From Alitta virens (lineage: Eukaryota > Annelida > Polychaeta > Phyllodocida > Nereididae), in contig OW028573.1 in assembly GCA_932294295.1 (NCBI GenBank), forward strand, positions 64,643,829 to 64,707,828: a DNA stretch of 64,000 bases, given 5' to 3'. Below the pieces are notes generated by a model. The model was given only the letters and a program-made list of their open reading frames with translations, ran no database searches and was not told the origin of the DNA. Of the stretch, positions 37,915 through 48,585 are shown piece by piece. The position numbers and the translations under genes were made by a program. The stretch's first letter is position 1. Each line of letters opens with the position of its first letter.

Positions 37915-39040
37915 ACAGTTTTGTGCATTAGGTAGTCGACGATTAATGATAATTTTGAAGGATTTCTCTTGCTAATGATGATCTTGTTTATTTCTATGGT
38001 GCACAATTGTTTCTCAAGAACTATATAATGGATATACATGAACCAGCAGGCGGTGTCGCTGATGTAATTCCCAAGGAACTTTTTATTGAATGCTTTTGTG
38101 CCTTATTATGAAGTTGTGAATTAATATGACTTATGGCGTGCATTCAACCAATTTTTGGCAAACACGAAAGGTTTTGCTTGACCATATCTTTTGTAGTGAT
38201 CCTACAGTTAATCTGCATGGACGATTTTTCTTTCCTATCCTTGGCTAGGAATTACTGAAGGTAATCTGCCTTTGGACTTGTGACAGTTACAACTGGTGAC
38301 AAAAACATTTTATCTGCTTCTGTAGTGGTAACAGTGGACTTGGTGCAGTATAAACCTATATGGTCAGGCAGCTGGAGTCTTATGATAAAGACTTATCTTT
38401 CCAGCATAATACCTTTTGACCTTCATGCAATATCATTATTATGGCTAGTCTCAAACAACAACGAAAGTGAATCAATAATTAGAAAAAAGTTCCTCTATTT
38501 CGGGTAATGACTGTCCATTTTTGGCTGCTCCATGAATTATATGAAAAAGAGTGCATTCACTTTGGCTTGTCATTTCATTTCATTACACTGCATGTGCATT
38601 TTAAGATTATGTGCAATTTGTTTTTACTATAAATAGAAGCCATAAGTCAGCTAATTCTTTCAATCTTCCTCTTACATTTGTATAAGAAGGAAGTGCTAAG
38701 TAATCCTTTAAGCCAACGTATTAGGGCTTCATATTCGGATTTAATTCCTGGAAATTGCACTCAATGCTTGATATGCCTCCTTGAATTAGATGTGGGCATT
38801 CAGATTCTCGCTTTAAATTTTTTCTCTCATTTCGTCTCAAAGTAAGAGAGAAGTAAATAAAGTTTTGTGCGTTAGGTAGTCGAAGATTAATGATATTTTT
38901 GATGGATTGCAGAATGTGATTTAGTTCATTTCCATTTCTCTTGCTAATGATGATCTTTTTCATTTCTATGGTCCACAATTTTTTCTCAAGAACTAATGGA
39001 TATACATGAACCAGCTGTCGGTGTCGTTTCCCAATTAGCT
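37915..39040. repeat. Direct repeat pair of about 155-180 bp
   Basis: The block ttttgtgcattaggtagtcg...aaccagcaggcggtgtcg at 37915-38072 recurs at 38862-39040, with substitutions and a roughly 30-bp insertion in the second copy. Both share ttgctaatgatgatctt, ttctcaagaactaa and ggatatacatgaaccag. The minus-strand frame at 38721-39149 runs through copy 2 (RHRQLVHVYPL), but copy 1 has stops in the matching frame. This looks like a dispersed repeat, family unknown. Confidence 0.7.
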
Positions 39041-41530
39041 CTGTAATAATACTCAGAGCCAGTGATATAAAGGAAAAGGAAAAGAAAGTTAATTTCAGCA
39101 GTTTTTCCCTGAAGACTTTCGTTTGTGGGCTGCACAAAGCTGTTTTCACAAAGTTCCAGCTACGCGGTGCTGGAGTTTTATGACCATTCTAGCTTTGTGA
39201 AAAAGTCAAGCATGATTTAGAGCCCATTTGGCCAGTTCAATGAACTGTTCAGACGAAGGTTTATCGAGTCAACTGACGCTGCTCATGTTAAGTGTTTGAC
39301 AACGTGCATTGTTCATCACACTAGCAATGGCATATTTGTCTGGTCAAAGGTTGTCGTCCACTGACCGCTGGTCAGTATTGGTCAGGGCGTGTTTATGTGG
39401 TCAGTCATTGGCTACTCTTGGTCACTCTGCTTAATTGATGGTCGTTCATGTCATTACTGATCGCACAAAGGCCATGCTTGACCAGTTTGTTGTTGTTGAC
39501 CACTGGTCTGTTATTATTCACTCTCCAATGGCCAGCAGCTGACCCTAGAAAAACAAGAGGAATTTATTTTCAATATTGACCACATCAGCGCAGCCATTAT
39601 AATCAGCTGGAGTACTTGGGTCTAAAACTAGTCTTTGCCATAATATTGAGCTAATTATTGATTTGCATGCAATTAATGAAACGAAAACAGTAAATCATCG
39701 ACATTTGTAAGTTTAAATTATGTTGTAATGACAGTTATAGGGGCACATCTGTGATTACAATAACTCATGAACTGGCGCTTTGATTAAAATCCATTTTCCA
39801 TTGTGTTGCATTATTTTCATATCACCTTTTTGCTGTTAATTTCCAGATACGAGTACAGAAAAACAACCAATCCCTTCATGTTTGCCCATATTCATACATT
39901 CAATGATTAATTAACGTTTATTCTTCGTTGATTTGCTATTTCCTGGCATTGTGAAAATATGCAAAATACATAAGAAAAATTAGATTCAGTAGGAAATACG
40001 GGTAAAGGAGATAATAAACTTTTTAGTTTCATTTACAGAATTATGGTATTGACATGTTTAAAACAGCAGAAGCCCTTGTCAATTGTCTGTTTTGTAAACA
40101 TTATATTCCTGGTTTTGTTAATTATGTTGTTCCTGGAGAGTTTTGCAACCATCCTTGATGTCACGATGCCTGATTGAACCGAACATACTGTGATCGCTGA
40201 GTATCAATATACACAGTATAACTCACAAACTCAAAATCACATAATTCAACTTAATTTGAATTAAGGCCAAACCAAGCTGGCAGATAACTCACCCTCTTCT
40301 TTTGAAGGAGGGTGAGCAATGCAATAAAAATTGATCAATTGAAGTAATTCTTGCACTGACCTAAGGCAGTGGAGATCTGGTATTTGCTCTCGAAGTGTGT
40401 TTAACACACTTGGCCATAATTCTTAAAACGACTCCAGGGGTGTGTTGTTTGTTTAACTCTACTTCTTTTTTTTTTATCCAGTTTCTAGTTTGCTTGTGGC
40501 TTTTGTATTATCCATCACATAAAGGCTAGTAAAACCGTTTTCAATGCTGCTAAAATACATTGTGAAGCATGTTATCAACTCATGCAAAAGAGCAATGACC
40601 AACTCATTGTGGTGTCACGTTTCCATGCAAAAAGCTGCAATTTCCTAGTCAAGTCCAAGTGTGATGAGAGTGTTGTTAGTTTTCAATGGGTCGATGAGGG
40701 GTTTGTCATGTCACTGTCAACAAATAATGTCAAATGTGTCATCGGCTGGGGCCATTCTCTTGGACCTCCCTCCTATCGATTGGGTTTAATTGATTTCACA
40801 ATGATATGGAGTCTGGTCCCAAGGTCAAGGTCCCAGGTTGGTTGGCTAATGCGTCTTTGTGAAGTTTGCATAAAGTTGTCACAAATGACAGTTTAATGGC
40901 TGTCACAAACTTTGGTCTAGAAGTTTCTATTGTTACTACATAGTAACTGCCAGTGACTGTATTTACCACACATATATGCTGTGTAGGAAAGTGTATTATT
41001 GACCCTCATCTCAGCAGGTGGTCCATGTCATCCAATATATGCTCAGGGCTCCATGGTACTTGAGCCATACAATAACTGGTTATTATACTCCGATTAATTA
41101 AGATATGGAATCCACTTTACATCATAAATGTCATGTTCGTGTAGACGTATCAAAATTCAGCTGACAACTTACCTGTCATGCTACTCCTTGTTTGAATAGG
41201 AAATGACAGCTCGATATGTGTTACATCATGCTTATTTAGTAATTTTCTTTATAAGGCCAGTGTTATCCAAGATGTTATTTGTAGCGACATTGCTTATTCT
41301 AATTTGTCTGACAAGCTCATGCTACTTTAAGACAGCTGCATGGCGTCAGCAACCTGTGTAAATAATCGGGTTTCATATCGGGTTTCACAATTGCTGCTAT
41401 ACAGATGTATCTTTTCAGAAAATGCAACAAGTTAATTGACCCTCTCCCAATCTTCCATGGCAGAAAAGAAGTTAATCTTTTCAAACTAAAATATGAGGTC
41501 CTTAAAAGTTCCACTTGTTATTGAAAAATG
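39041..41530. other. Non-coding with a TGGTCA/TGACCA cluster
   Basis: Between 39345 and 39540 at least eight TGGTCA or TGACCA/TGACCG words occur in both orientations. At 40291-40316 a short hairpin ctcaccctcttctttt/gaaggagggtgag is visible. The 104-codon frame at 40582-40896 has no domain. Confidence 0.5.
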
Positions 41531-41866
41531 TAGTTAGTTTCATAAAAAATGGTCGACTCTAGACAGCTGAGCAACCTATTTCTGGCTGTAGCTATAACTG
41601 GCTAAAGCAGGCTGCTTCTGTCTACTCCTAGCTTATAGTTAGCTTACATCTATCACCAGTAAAAAAATATAAAATTTAGTAAATGTAAGAAATTTGTCTA
41701 AAGTATCATAAATATGTATTTGCATGCACTTTAAGATCCAACTTTCAGTAGCCAGCTATAGCCAGACAGTTCCGTTTAGTGGCAGGTAGCATCCATCGTA
41801 TGGCACACGTTGTCCATCTTTGTCTAGGTTCAATTTGACAGGCCGTTTTAAATTAAACAATCTGTA
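41531..41866. mobile_element. TA-flanked MITE, family 2, copy B
   Basis: This copy shares with copy C the start (tagttagtttcat), the segment ctgcttctgtctact, taaatgtaagaaatttgtct, atcataaatatgta and agtagccagctatagcc. It is longer, about 336 bp, and keeps a central segment (gccagacagttccgtttagt) that copy C has lost. Its right terminus is eroded, so the boundary is approximate. Confidence 0.7.
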
Positions 41867-43827
41867 GAATGCCTGATAACGTACTGGGTTATAGAGAAAC
41901 CGTTACGCCTAAGAAAATATTCTCCTGATTTATTTTTAAACTATTGGCAGGCCAATCCAGTCTTACTCAACTTCCTGTGGGGAATTCAGACTTTTGAGCT
42001 CACACCAGCAGTATCGCGTATGCTGTGCAAGGGTTGCCTGAAAAGCTTGAATGGCATCTATTTCGAGTTACGTAAAATTTATCGAATTACGAAGATTTCC
42101 TAGTTGTGTGGTAACACATGTCATAGTTGTGTTGCCCTAATGGGGCGTTATGCATTTCATGACCTCCTTTTGGCAGGTCACTACCAACGACCCCTTGGAA
42201 ACCCCCGAAATAATGACATGGCCCAATGAGGGTGCCTCTCTTGCCCCTAGTAATTCCCCCATGGTTTTCCCTCTCTATGTAATTTTCATGAGCATTGGGG
42301 CACAAAGTCATTTGAGGCTCCAAAGCACTCGGATAGTTCAATAAGAGACCAACCAATGAGATTCAGCCAGTTTCTCCATCTGTGCTGTCCACTGTTATTG
42401 GCCATTGGTCAAGGCGACTATAAATGTGTCCCCAGGGATCAGGACCTCCGTGTACATCATGTTGGCTGCATAAAATGAATTGCTTGCTGTTTAAAGCCCC
42501 TGTTATGCGATTGCAAAGCGTTGCAAGACAGACATTTGTTGTGCACTTGTGATTCAAAAGTTAGTTTCTGTTATTTTTGATACAGGAGAGTGCAACAGAG
42601 AAAGATTATATCAGAATCTTTATGATGGAATGTAGCCATGGGAAATGTGATTTGCAGCATGTTAATATTTTATCCTTGCATCTATGAAGCCTGAAAAGTT
42701 AAAGAGTGATGATAATTGATGACATAAGTTTCAAGTAGTGATTCGGATACCACTGGAAAGGCGCTTTGAGAATTGAAAATGAAGATTTCAAGGGGCGTAG
42801 TAGCACTGAGCTATACAACTGACAAACGTACGATAAAATATCTGGTGATATTGTAATAGAGAAGCAGACTTTTCCCAACTATAAACTTCATATAACTGCA
42901 TAATGTGGTTCCCTGTGTTTGTGGTTATCAGTGAAATCCAGCTGTAAAGTCACTGACAGTCAGTTGCGATCAAAACTGACAGATAGAACACAAGGCCGGA
43001 TCATGTTGCGCCTTATTCAACAAAGCCATAATTAGCACTTCTTGAAAGAGATGGGATTCTGCTTTGACAATATGTTCGTCTTAGTGGCAGTCTCTGATAA
43101 CAAGCACGCTCACTGTGTTTTTATTTGCGTAAGGAATAGTAAAATGAAGCTAATTTCAGGCAGAGAAGCCTCAAAATGCCTTCATTGCTAATGCTACAGG
43201 AGAGAAGAATCACTTTAATGTATTTATGTACGCCTATTTCTATGACTTCTAAGCCAGGGAAAAAGCACCTTTGTCTTCTATAGACTCCTTTTCTTTCCAT
43301 TCATATAATGTGACTTCAAAGCTAAGCCATGAACCAGTGCAGCAGCAGGCATCTTGCTTGTTTGCCCATTCACAATTACATATTTGATGTATTTATGAAC
43401 GGAGGCCAAGTCCGTTTTTGGTTGAAGTAGTAGTAGAAGTACTACATGCTTAGCTGGCATTTGCTGCTGATGCTCTCATTCTCTAACTCAGACTAAGCCA
43501 TCATGTAGGGATTGGATGGCAGGCCATGAGATGCTAGCCAAGTATTGACTGCTGCCTTAACCCCAGTTGCACCCTGCCCCTCGTGGCATTTCCTCCTCGC
43601 CACTTACAGCTGTGCATCATCTCCGAGGGAGTCCTGTGGCTTATTGTGACAACAGTATCACAGAGGATGTAGCCATAACGAATGCAGAACATCCGCCATA
43701 CCTTATGCTGCAGATTACGATAGACACCTGCTTCTCGCTCAGTACAATTGCACACAAAATGTATACTGTGTGTAATAGGCTACTATGTATGGTTGGTCAT
43801 TATGGTCTACGCATATTATTCAGACTG
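41867..43827. other. Non-coding, nothing recognised
   Basis: A complex block at 42090-42350 has facing open frames (89 and 64 codons) but no motif. Otherwise AT-rich unique sequence. Confidence 0.5.
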
Positions 43828-43983
43828 AAGGCAATGCAAGGTAGTCTTGGATTTAAAAGATACATCTGAATCTGACATTAAGGCAATGCAAGGTAGTCTT
43901 GGATTTAAAAGATACATCTGAATCTGACATTAAGGCAATGCAAGGTAGTCTTGGATTTAAAAGATACATCTGAATCTGACATT
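43828..43983. repeat. Perfect 52-bp triplication
   Basis: The unit aaggcaatgcaaggtagtct... (52 bp) occurs three times without a mismatch, at 43828-43879, 43880-43931 and 43932-43983, followed by a partial aaggc. Zero divergence points to a very recent expansion. An assembly artefact should also be kept in mind. Confidence 0.95.
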
Positions 43984-44202
43984 AAGGCCTATTAAAGCTC
44001 AAACTTTATCCTATATCATTATATACTTAAGTACATTATGAATAACCTCGCTACTATAATTACATATTGCTGATAAGACCCATCTTCCTTCACCAAGAAG
44101 AGAGTTAAGATTGCATGGATGCTGATGATCTTGCGCCATTTCAGAATTGCACTGTCCATTGCTGGCTAGGCTTGAAAACTTCATTCTGGCGTTCTACATG
44201 GC

Positions 44203-44316
44203 CAATTGTGCCACGTCCGTTTTCCATGCATTTGGATAAACGCATGAAAAACGCATGGTTTTTGCCTCATTATAATGCTTTTATCCTTCTCATGGAAAAC
44301 GCACGTGGCACATTTG
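44203..44316. mobile_element. Short foldback hairpin element
   Basis: The left arm (aattgtgccacgtccgtttt... from 44204) pairs with the right arm (...aaaacgcacgtggcacattt to 44315). The outer 25 bp match with two mismatches and pairing continues loosely inward (ggataaa...ttatcc). The whole is about 113 bp, the size of a small MITE or of a microRNA precursor. The loop contains cgcatgaaaaacgcatgg. No target duplication is evident. Confidence 0.65.
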
Positions 44317-46354
44317 AATATGTACAGCGGATGTTATACTTTTAAATTACTATACATCCATGTGAATGATGCTACCCTAGTAGTTTCCTGTGCACATCCT
44401 GTAATGCATGACTGAGGGGACACAGTGGAACACATCGCATGAGCCTAATTGAAGAAAGCCCAAAAATGTCACATTAAATTTGAGACAAACCTGAGTCATC
44501 CACTTTGGGATGTTTACTAAACAGAATGCAAGAGACAAGTAAATTGCCAGGAGGGCCTGGGGATGGATGCTGAAGCACCTCAGCATTAACCTTAGAAGAG
44601 CAATATATCTGCAAGTGACGTGGGTGACTGCTGGATGTCTCCCTTAGCGACAGTTTGTCCCAGTCTCTTGGCCCAGACTCTAGGCCCACTTGCGCATGAT
44701 CATTAACACTGCCGTCCAGTGGGTCTGATGCAGCTTCTGATCTCATTTTGCTGCTAACCGTCTCCTCGGGCCGTCTCATCAATCTCACTTAGCCCAGGCA
44801 GGTGAGGGAACAATGGTCTTGCACTTGTTATTGAACAATCGATGAGTTCCTTACCATCCGCCAGATGGCTCCCAATGCATGCAGATGATTCCGGTCACGT
44901 GGGACCTTCCATAGCCCACACCACGTGTCAGAATCATAAGGGGCCTCCATAACTCAACAGAAATGGCCATGCTCGTATCAGACAGGAAAAGAATATATGG
45001 CGGGCGGGGATGGAACTGTTGCACTTGCTGATATCTGGATGGGAATGCCACAGTAAACAGACCAAATGGATTCATCTAATGCTAGTGCTTGCTGAGTTAT
45101 GACCACTTCAGTTCCACAGAATAACAAGTTTTTTCAGACCAACATTATATGCCACAATGAGAAAGTTGTCCTTTCAATTCTAGGAGCCCATTTTGTTACA
45201 GCATGTTACCTATACAATTAGGTACGTAGATGTCAACTGGGTTGAATTTCCTGGGTTTACCTGGTGCACTAGTGCCATTTAAGACATTGTGTGGGCTGAC
45301 CTATGTAATTATTGGAATGTATTTAGTGTAGATGAAACGTACTGGAGAAAACACTAAGTAAAAGGAGCAGGGCATGAAATTAGATTACCATAAATGTCAA
45401 GCTAAAGAAGGAATTTTTCAGCCATTTCACATGACGCATTATTATATGGCCTGTCATTGTTCATGTGCAATTACTCTTCCTTTATGCACTTTCATTTCCC
45501 ATCACGTTGTGGTTCTTCAGAGAAATGGTGCTTTCAATTTAGCATTGCATGTTGGCACTTATCACCTGACATCTGTGGTGCAGTGAGAACGTGCAAGGGC
45601 ACTTGCCAGGCCAATGATAACCCCGTTGGGTGAAAGAGGTCGTAATAAGCCCCCGTAGACAGGAGAGCGCCAATTACGCAGACTTGCACGTGCCCAGCAC
45701 GCGGTGCGCTAACAACGCTGCACGTGGTGAGCCAACATGGCTGTCAAAGTCTTCTGCTCAAATTACATTGCTCACTTGATGATCTGAAGCAGCAGGGAGG
45801 GTAATCATTTCCAACCATGTCGCTCTGTCTCTTTTGCCCACTCTTATCAAAACAGCTCACAATGCTTCTTGTAACAACCATTCTCTGCATGCGCTATCAT
45901 GTTGCCAGTCAAAAGGAACAGGGCACAAGAGAGCAGGACAGGCCGTGTTTGCTCAGTGGGGCAGCGCATTGCTCAATGTTTGCAACACCCCAGCACAACA
46001 AGCGTATTGTTTGCCACATTATCATGAGCAGAGAAGTGTTCTGATAGTTTGTAACAAAGCTATTTTTATCTGTATATTATACAGAGGAAAGCTTGGCCCT
46101 GGGATTGTAAAATAATAGTTTTGTGTTTTGATTTTGTTCGACTTTAATATGAAAATCACAACTCGGAACTTTCATTTTTAAATTGTGTAAAAGCTTAAGG
46201 CACCAACAGAGCCGTGTGTACTTGTATGTTCAGTTTGTGTACACATGCCCAAGTGTATGCCTTGGAAACCCAATTTATGCTGTTGTGGATGCCCTCAATG
46301 TCCATGAGTCAGTGTGAGTATTGTCTGACCGAATGCTTCTGGGTGTTTTTGCAG
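44317..46354. other. Non-coding upstream of the LRR exon
   Basis: Contains a 104-codon minus frame (44474-44788) without a domain and a small CpG patch at 45655-45730. It could hold an alternative promoter for the LRR gene; no TATA/initiator pair stands out. Confidence 0.45.
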
Positions 46355-46486
46355 ATGCAGCAGCAAGAAGAAGGGAGGAGGAGGATGGAGGCGTCATCGA
46401 TGATGTGTAAGTGCAACGACATTGGCTTGCTGCTCTCTCAGGAATATTGGATGGGCACGGCTGATCGAAGCGCATGGAAGCCCTAA
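46355..46486 (+). other. Probable 5'UTR segment with upstream ORF before the LRR gene
   Basis: A splice-acceptor-like tract (tttttgcag) ends at 46354. It is followed immediately by an ATG opening a 43-codon ORF (MQQQEEGRRR...) that stops at 46486, 68 nt before the preferred LRR start at 46555. It overlaps the alternative LRR start at 46474 in another frame. If the transcript begins its last exon here, this uORF could limit translation and favour reinitiation at 46534 or 46555. A second acceptor-like site (ctgctctctcag) ends at 46441 and would remove most of the uORF. A donor-like GTAAGT sits at 46407, but using it with the 46441 acceptor would give a 35-nt intron, which is too short. The UTR status is inferred. 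Confidence 0.4.
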
Positions 46487-46554
46487 CCAGATTAGCAGGA
46501 GGGCAGTGTGGACGTTATCGATGCCATCCCAAGATGTATAGACGGACGTTGTCG

Positions 46555-47802
46555 ATGCATGGCGTCCCAAGATGGACCCATATACTACTTCTTTTGGTCA
46601 CCATGACCTGCCAAGTGACCCCCTTGACCTGCCCTGCTGCCTGGGACTCCCCTTGCGACTGTCGGGTTCTAGGCATCACTGCGGTCAAGGCAGTAGAGTT
46701 GGACTGCCGACGCAGGAATCTAACCCATGTCCCAGACTTCTCAGAAATACGAGGCAAACCCGTTTACCAGTTGGACCTTTCGGAGAACTTCATTTCCTTC
46801 TTGCAGGACGAGTCCTTTACCCCACTGGAGTTCGTCAAGTTGCCCATGTACCACAACCCCCGAATAGACATCAGTTACAACCCCGTCAAGTCCATTGCTT
46901 CGGGTGCCTTCCGCCATATTTTCGCTGAGGAGATCAGTTTAGTGATGATGAACTCGACTCTTAGAGCCTTCCCTGATCTCTCCAAAGGTGGCCTCGTAAA
47001 TCTGACCTTCTTGCATTTCATGGACAACCATCTCAGTGCCCTGCCTGAGTTTTACTTTAAACCCTTCCCCAAATTATCTGTTATTAACTTAAGTGGTAAT
47101 AAAATTCCGTACTTCTCCAAAACTGCCTTTCTTGGGCTGGAGCAGACCTTAGAGGTTCTTTACCTCAACGACATGAACTTGACCGAGTTCCCCTCCGAGG
47201 CCCTCCAGCCGCTGCGGCGCCTCCGTCGCCTGGATTTCGATAACAACCTAATTACGATGCTTCCTCCGCAACTTTTCCGTGGTTTCCAAACCACAACCAG
47301 CGCCTTCAGCCTTTCTATTCAGAACAACTTGATTAATTTCATAGCAGAGAACGCGTTTAGGAAGGCCTACTTTAGCCTGTATGATCTCAACCTTAAAACC
47401 AACAAACTGACAGACTTGACCTTCCTTTCCGACCCCTGTTCTTTGGCCTTCCGGGGTGACGGCCAAATTGACGTGCAGGACAACCCCATCAACTGCACGT
47501 GCGACATCTACAACGTCATCAAGACGGGCTACTACAACGTTCACGGCAAATGTAGATCACCCAACAGGTACAGGGGTATTTCATTTGACACTAGCAATGG
47601 CTACATACCCAAGGCGTACCAAACCATTGCCTCCAAAGACTGTGCGCGGAACCAAACAACCTACAATATTGTGTGTACTCGCCCTGACCCCGTGCAATCG
47701 AACGTCAGCGCTAGCAACGCTACGTCACAATTGTGTGCTGGGTTCTTCTTATTGTTGATCTGTATCATTTTCGGAAGTTTACGTCGCCCTGGACCCCATT
47801 AA
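46555..47802 (+). CDS. Membrane-anchored leucine-rich-repeat protein, single coding exon
   Basis: The reading frame encodes 415 residues from the ATG at 46555. That start puts a signal peptide at the very N-terminus (WTHILLLLV core, likely cleavage near residue 24). In-frame ATGs at 46474 and 46534 would add 27 or 7 residues ahead of it and look less likely. Next comes an LRRNT cap with cysteines 26, 34, 36 and 51, then about eight or nine leucine-rich repeats at roughly 69-293 (for example LSVINLSGNKIPYF). An LRRCT cap follows with cysteines 295, 314, 316, 333, 363 and 374. About nine NxS/T sequons are visible. The end is a hydrophobic segment, AGFFLLLICIIFGSL (395-409), with a short RRPGPH tail. 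The basic tail favours a type I membrane protein, but a GPI signal is not excluded. The family usually binds ligands or mediates adhesion at the cell surface. No TIR, kinase or other cytoplasmic domain is present, so the specific role is unknown. The frame has no introns or breaks. Confidence 0.9.
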   Translation: MHGVPRWTHILLLLVTMTCQVTPLTCPAAWDSPCDCRVLGITAVKAVELDCRRRNLTHVPDFSEIRGKPVYQLDLSENFISFLQDESFTPLEFVKLPMYHNPRIDISYNPVKSIASGAFRHIFAEEISLVMMNSTLRAFPDLSKGGLVNLTFLHFMDNHLSALPEFYFKPFPKLSVINLSGNKIPYFSKTAFLGLEQTLEVLYLNDMNLTEFPSEALQPLRRLRRLDFDNNLITMLPPQLFRGFQTTTSAFSLSIQNNLINFIAENAFRKAYFSLYDLNLKTNKLTDLTFLSDPCSLAFRGDGQIDVQDNPINCTCDIYNVIKTGYYNVHGKCRSPNRYRGISFDTSNGYIPKAYQTIASKDCARNQTTYNIVCTRPDPVQSNVSASNATSQLCAGFFLLLICIIFGSLRRPGPH

Positions 47803-48585
47803 CACCCGTACATTGTTATTCATAGTGGATATATATTCATGCCAAGAAAATTCATGTTATGTGTGTGGATGGACAATAATCACACATTTATGTAATGCAA
47901 TTTACACAACAGCAAAGGACATTGCAAGAACACTGATTCCATTTTACCAGAGCCACCAAACAAGGCTGTTGTGATTTTAATGCATGGACCTAAGGCTACA
48001 ACACATTGTGTTAAGGAGTAAGCAGGAATCATTATCAAACACGTGCAACCAACACCCATTGCAGTGTCTGTTACATATTCAAGGGTGTGGCCACGATAAC
48101 AGTGTAATTCGCATAATATTAAAAAACAGAGTGTTCTGGCTTATATTAATATTATTTGTTTTATAAAGAAAATGGCAGATAGACTATTGAGTTGCTAATA
48201 TTATAGCCTGAATGTATGCATTTTTAAGGTTACGAATAGACATAGAAATGCCAAGTTGATATTTAATCATTGACTACAAGGCTACTTGTCTTGTTGGAAA
48301 GTAAGGTGCATCACTGTGCATTGTATTTTTAACTGCATATAAGAAATATATAGAAGACATAGTTGACAATGCTGTTTAATTATCATGAAGCATACGTGTC
48401 ATTATTCACAGTTTTTGGTGAAATGTTATAGTTATCATACTTGTTCAAATCGGATTTAAGTTTTGCCAATGTGATGTTTTATTGTGAAATATGGAGTATG
48501 AATGTTGGCAGTTTTGTAAAGAGTGCATAATTGAAGAGACTGGAAGTATATTGTAAAATAAATTGGAGATTGTCATGGTGCAGTT
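47803..48585 (+). other. 3'UTR of the LRR gene with AATAAA poly(A) signal
   Basis: The sequence after the LRR stop codon is AT-rich with no credible coding content. A canonical AATAAA lies at 48557-48562. A T/GT-rich stretch follows (tggtgcagtttatttta), as expected downstream of a cleavage site. This gives a 3'UTR of roughly 770 nt. No earlier canonical AATAAA was noticed between the stop and this site. Confidence 0.55.

Noticed and set aside
38721..39149. 142-codon minus frame (RHRQLVHVYPL)
   Set aside because: It crosses a dispersed repeat whose second copy is broken in the same frame, and no known domain was recognised. Possible repeat ORF, not a host gene.
44474..44788. 104-codon minus frame with protein-like composition
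   Set aside because: No domain, no convincing splice sites, and frames on other strands are of similar quality.
46214..46354. Coding start upstream of the LRR exon at 46214
   Set aside because: That frame ends at 46486 and differs from the LRR frame; it crosses an acceptor-like site, so it is more likely intron plus uORF.
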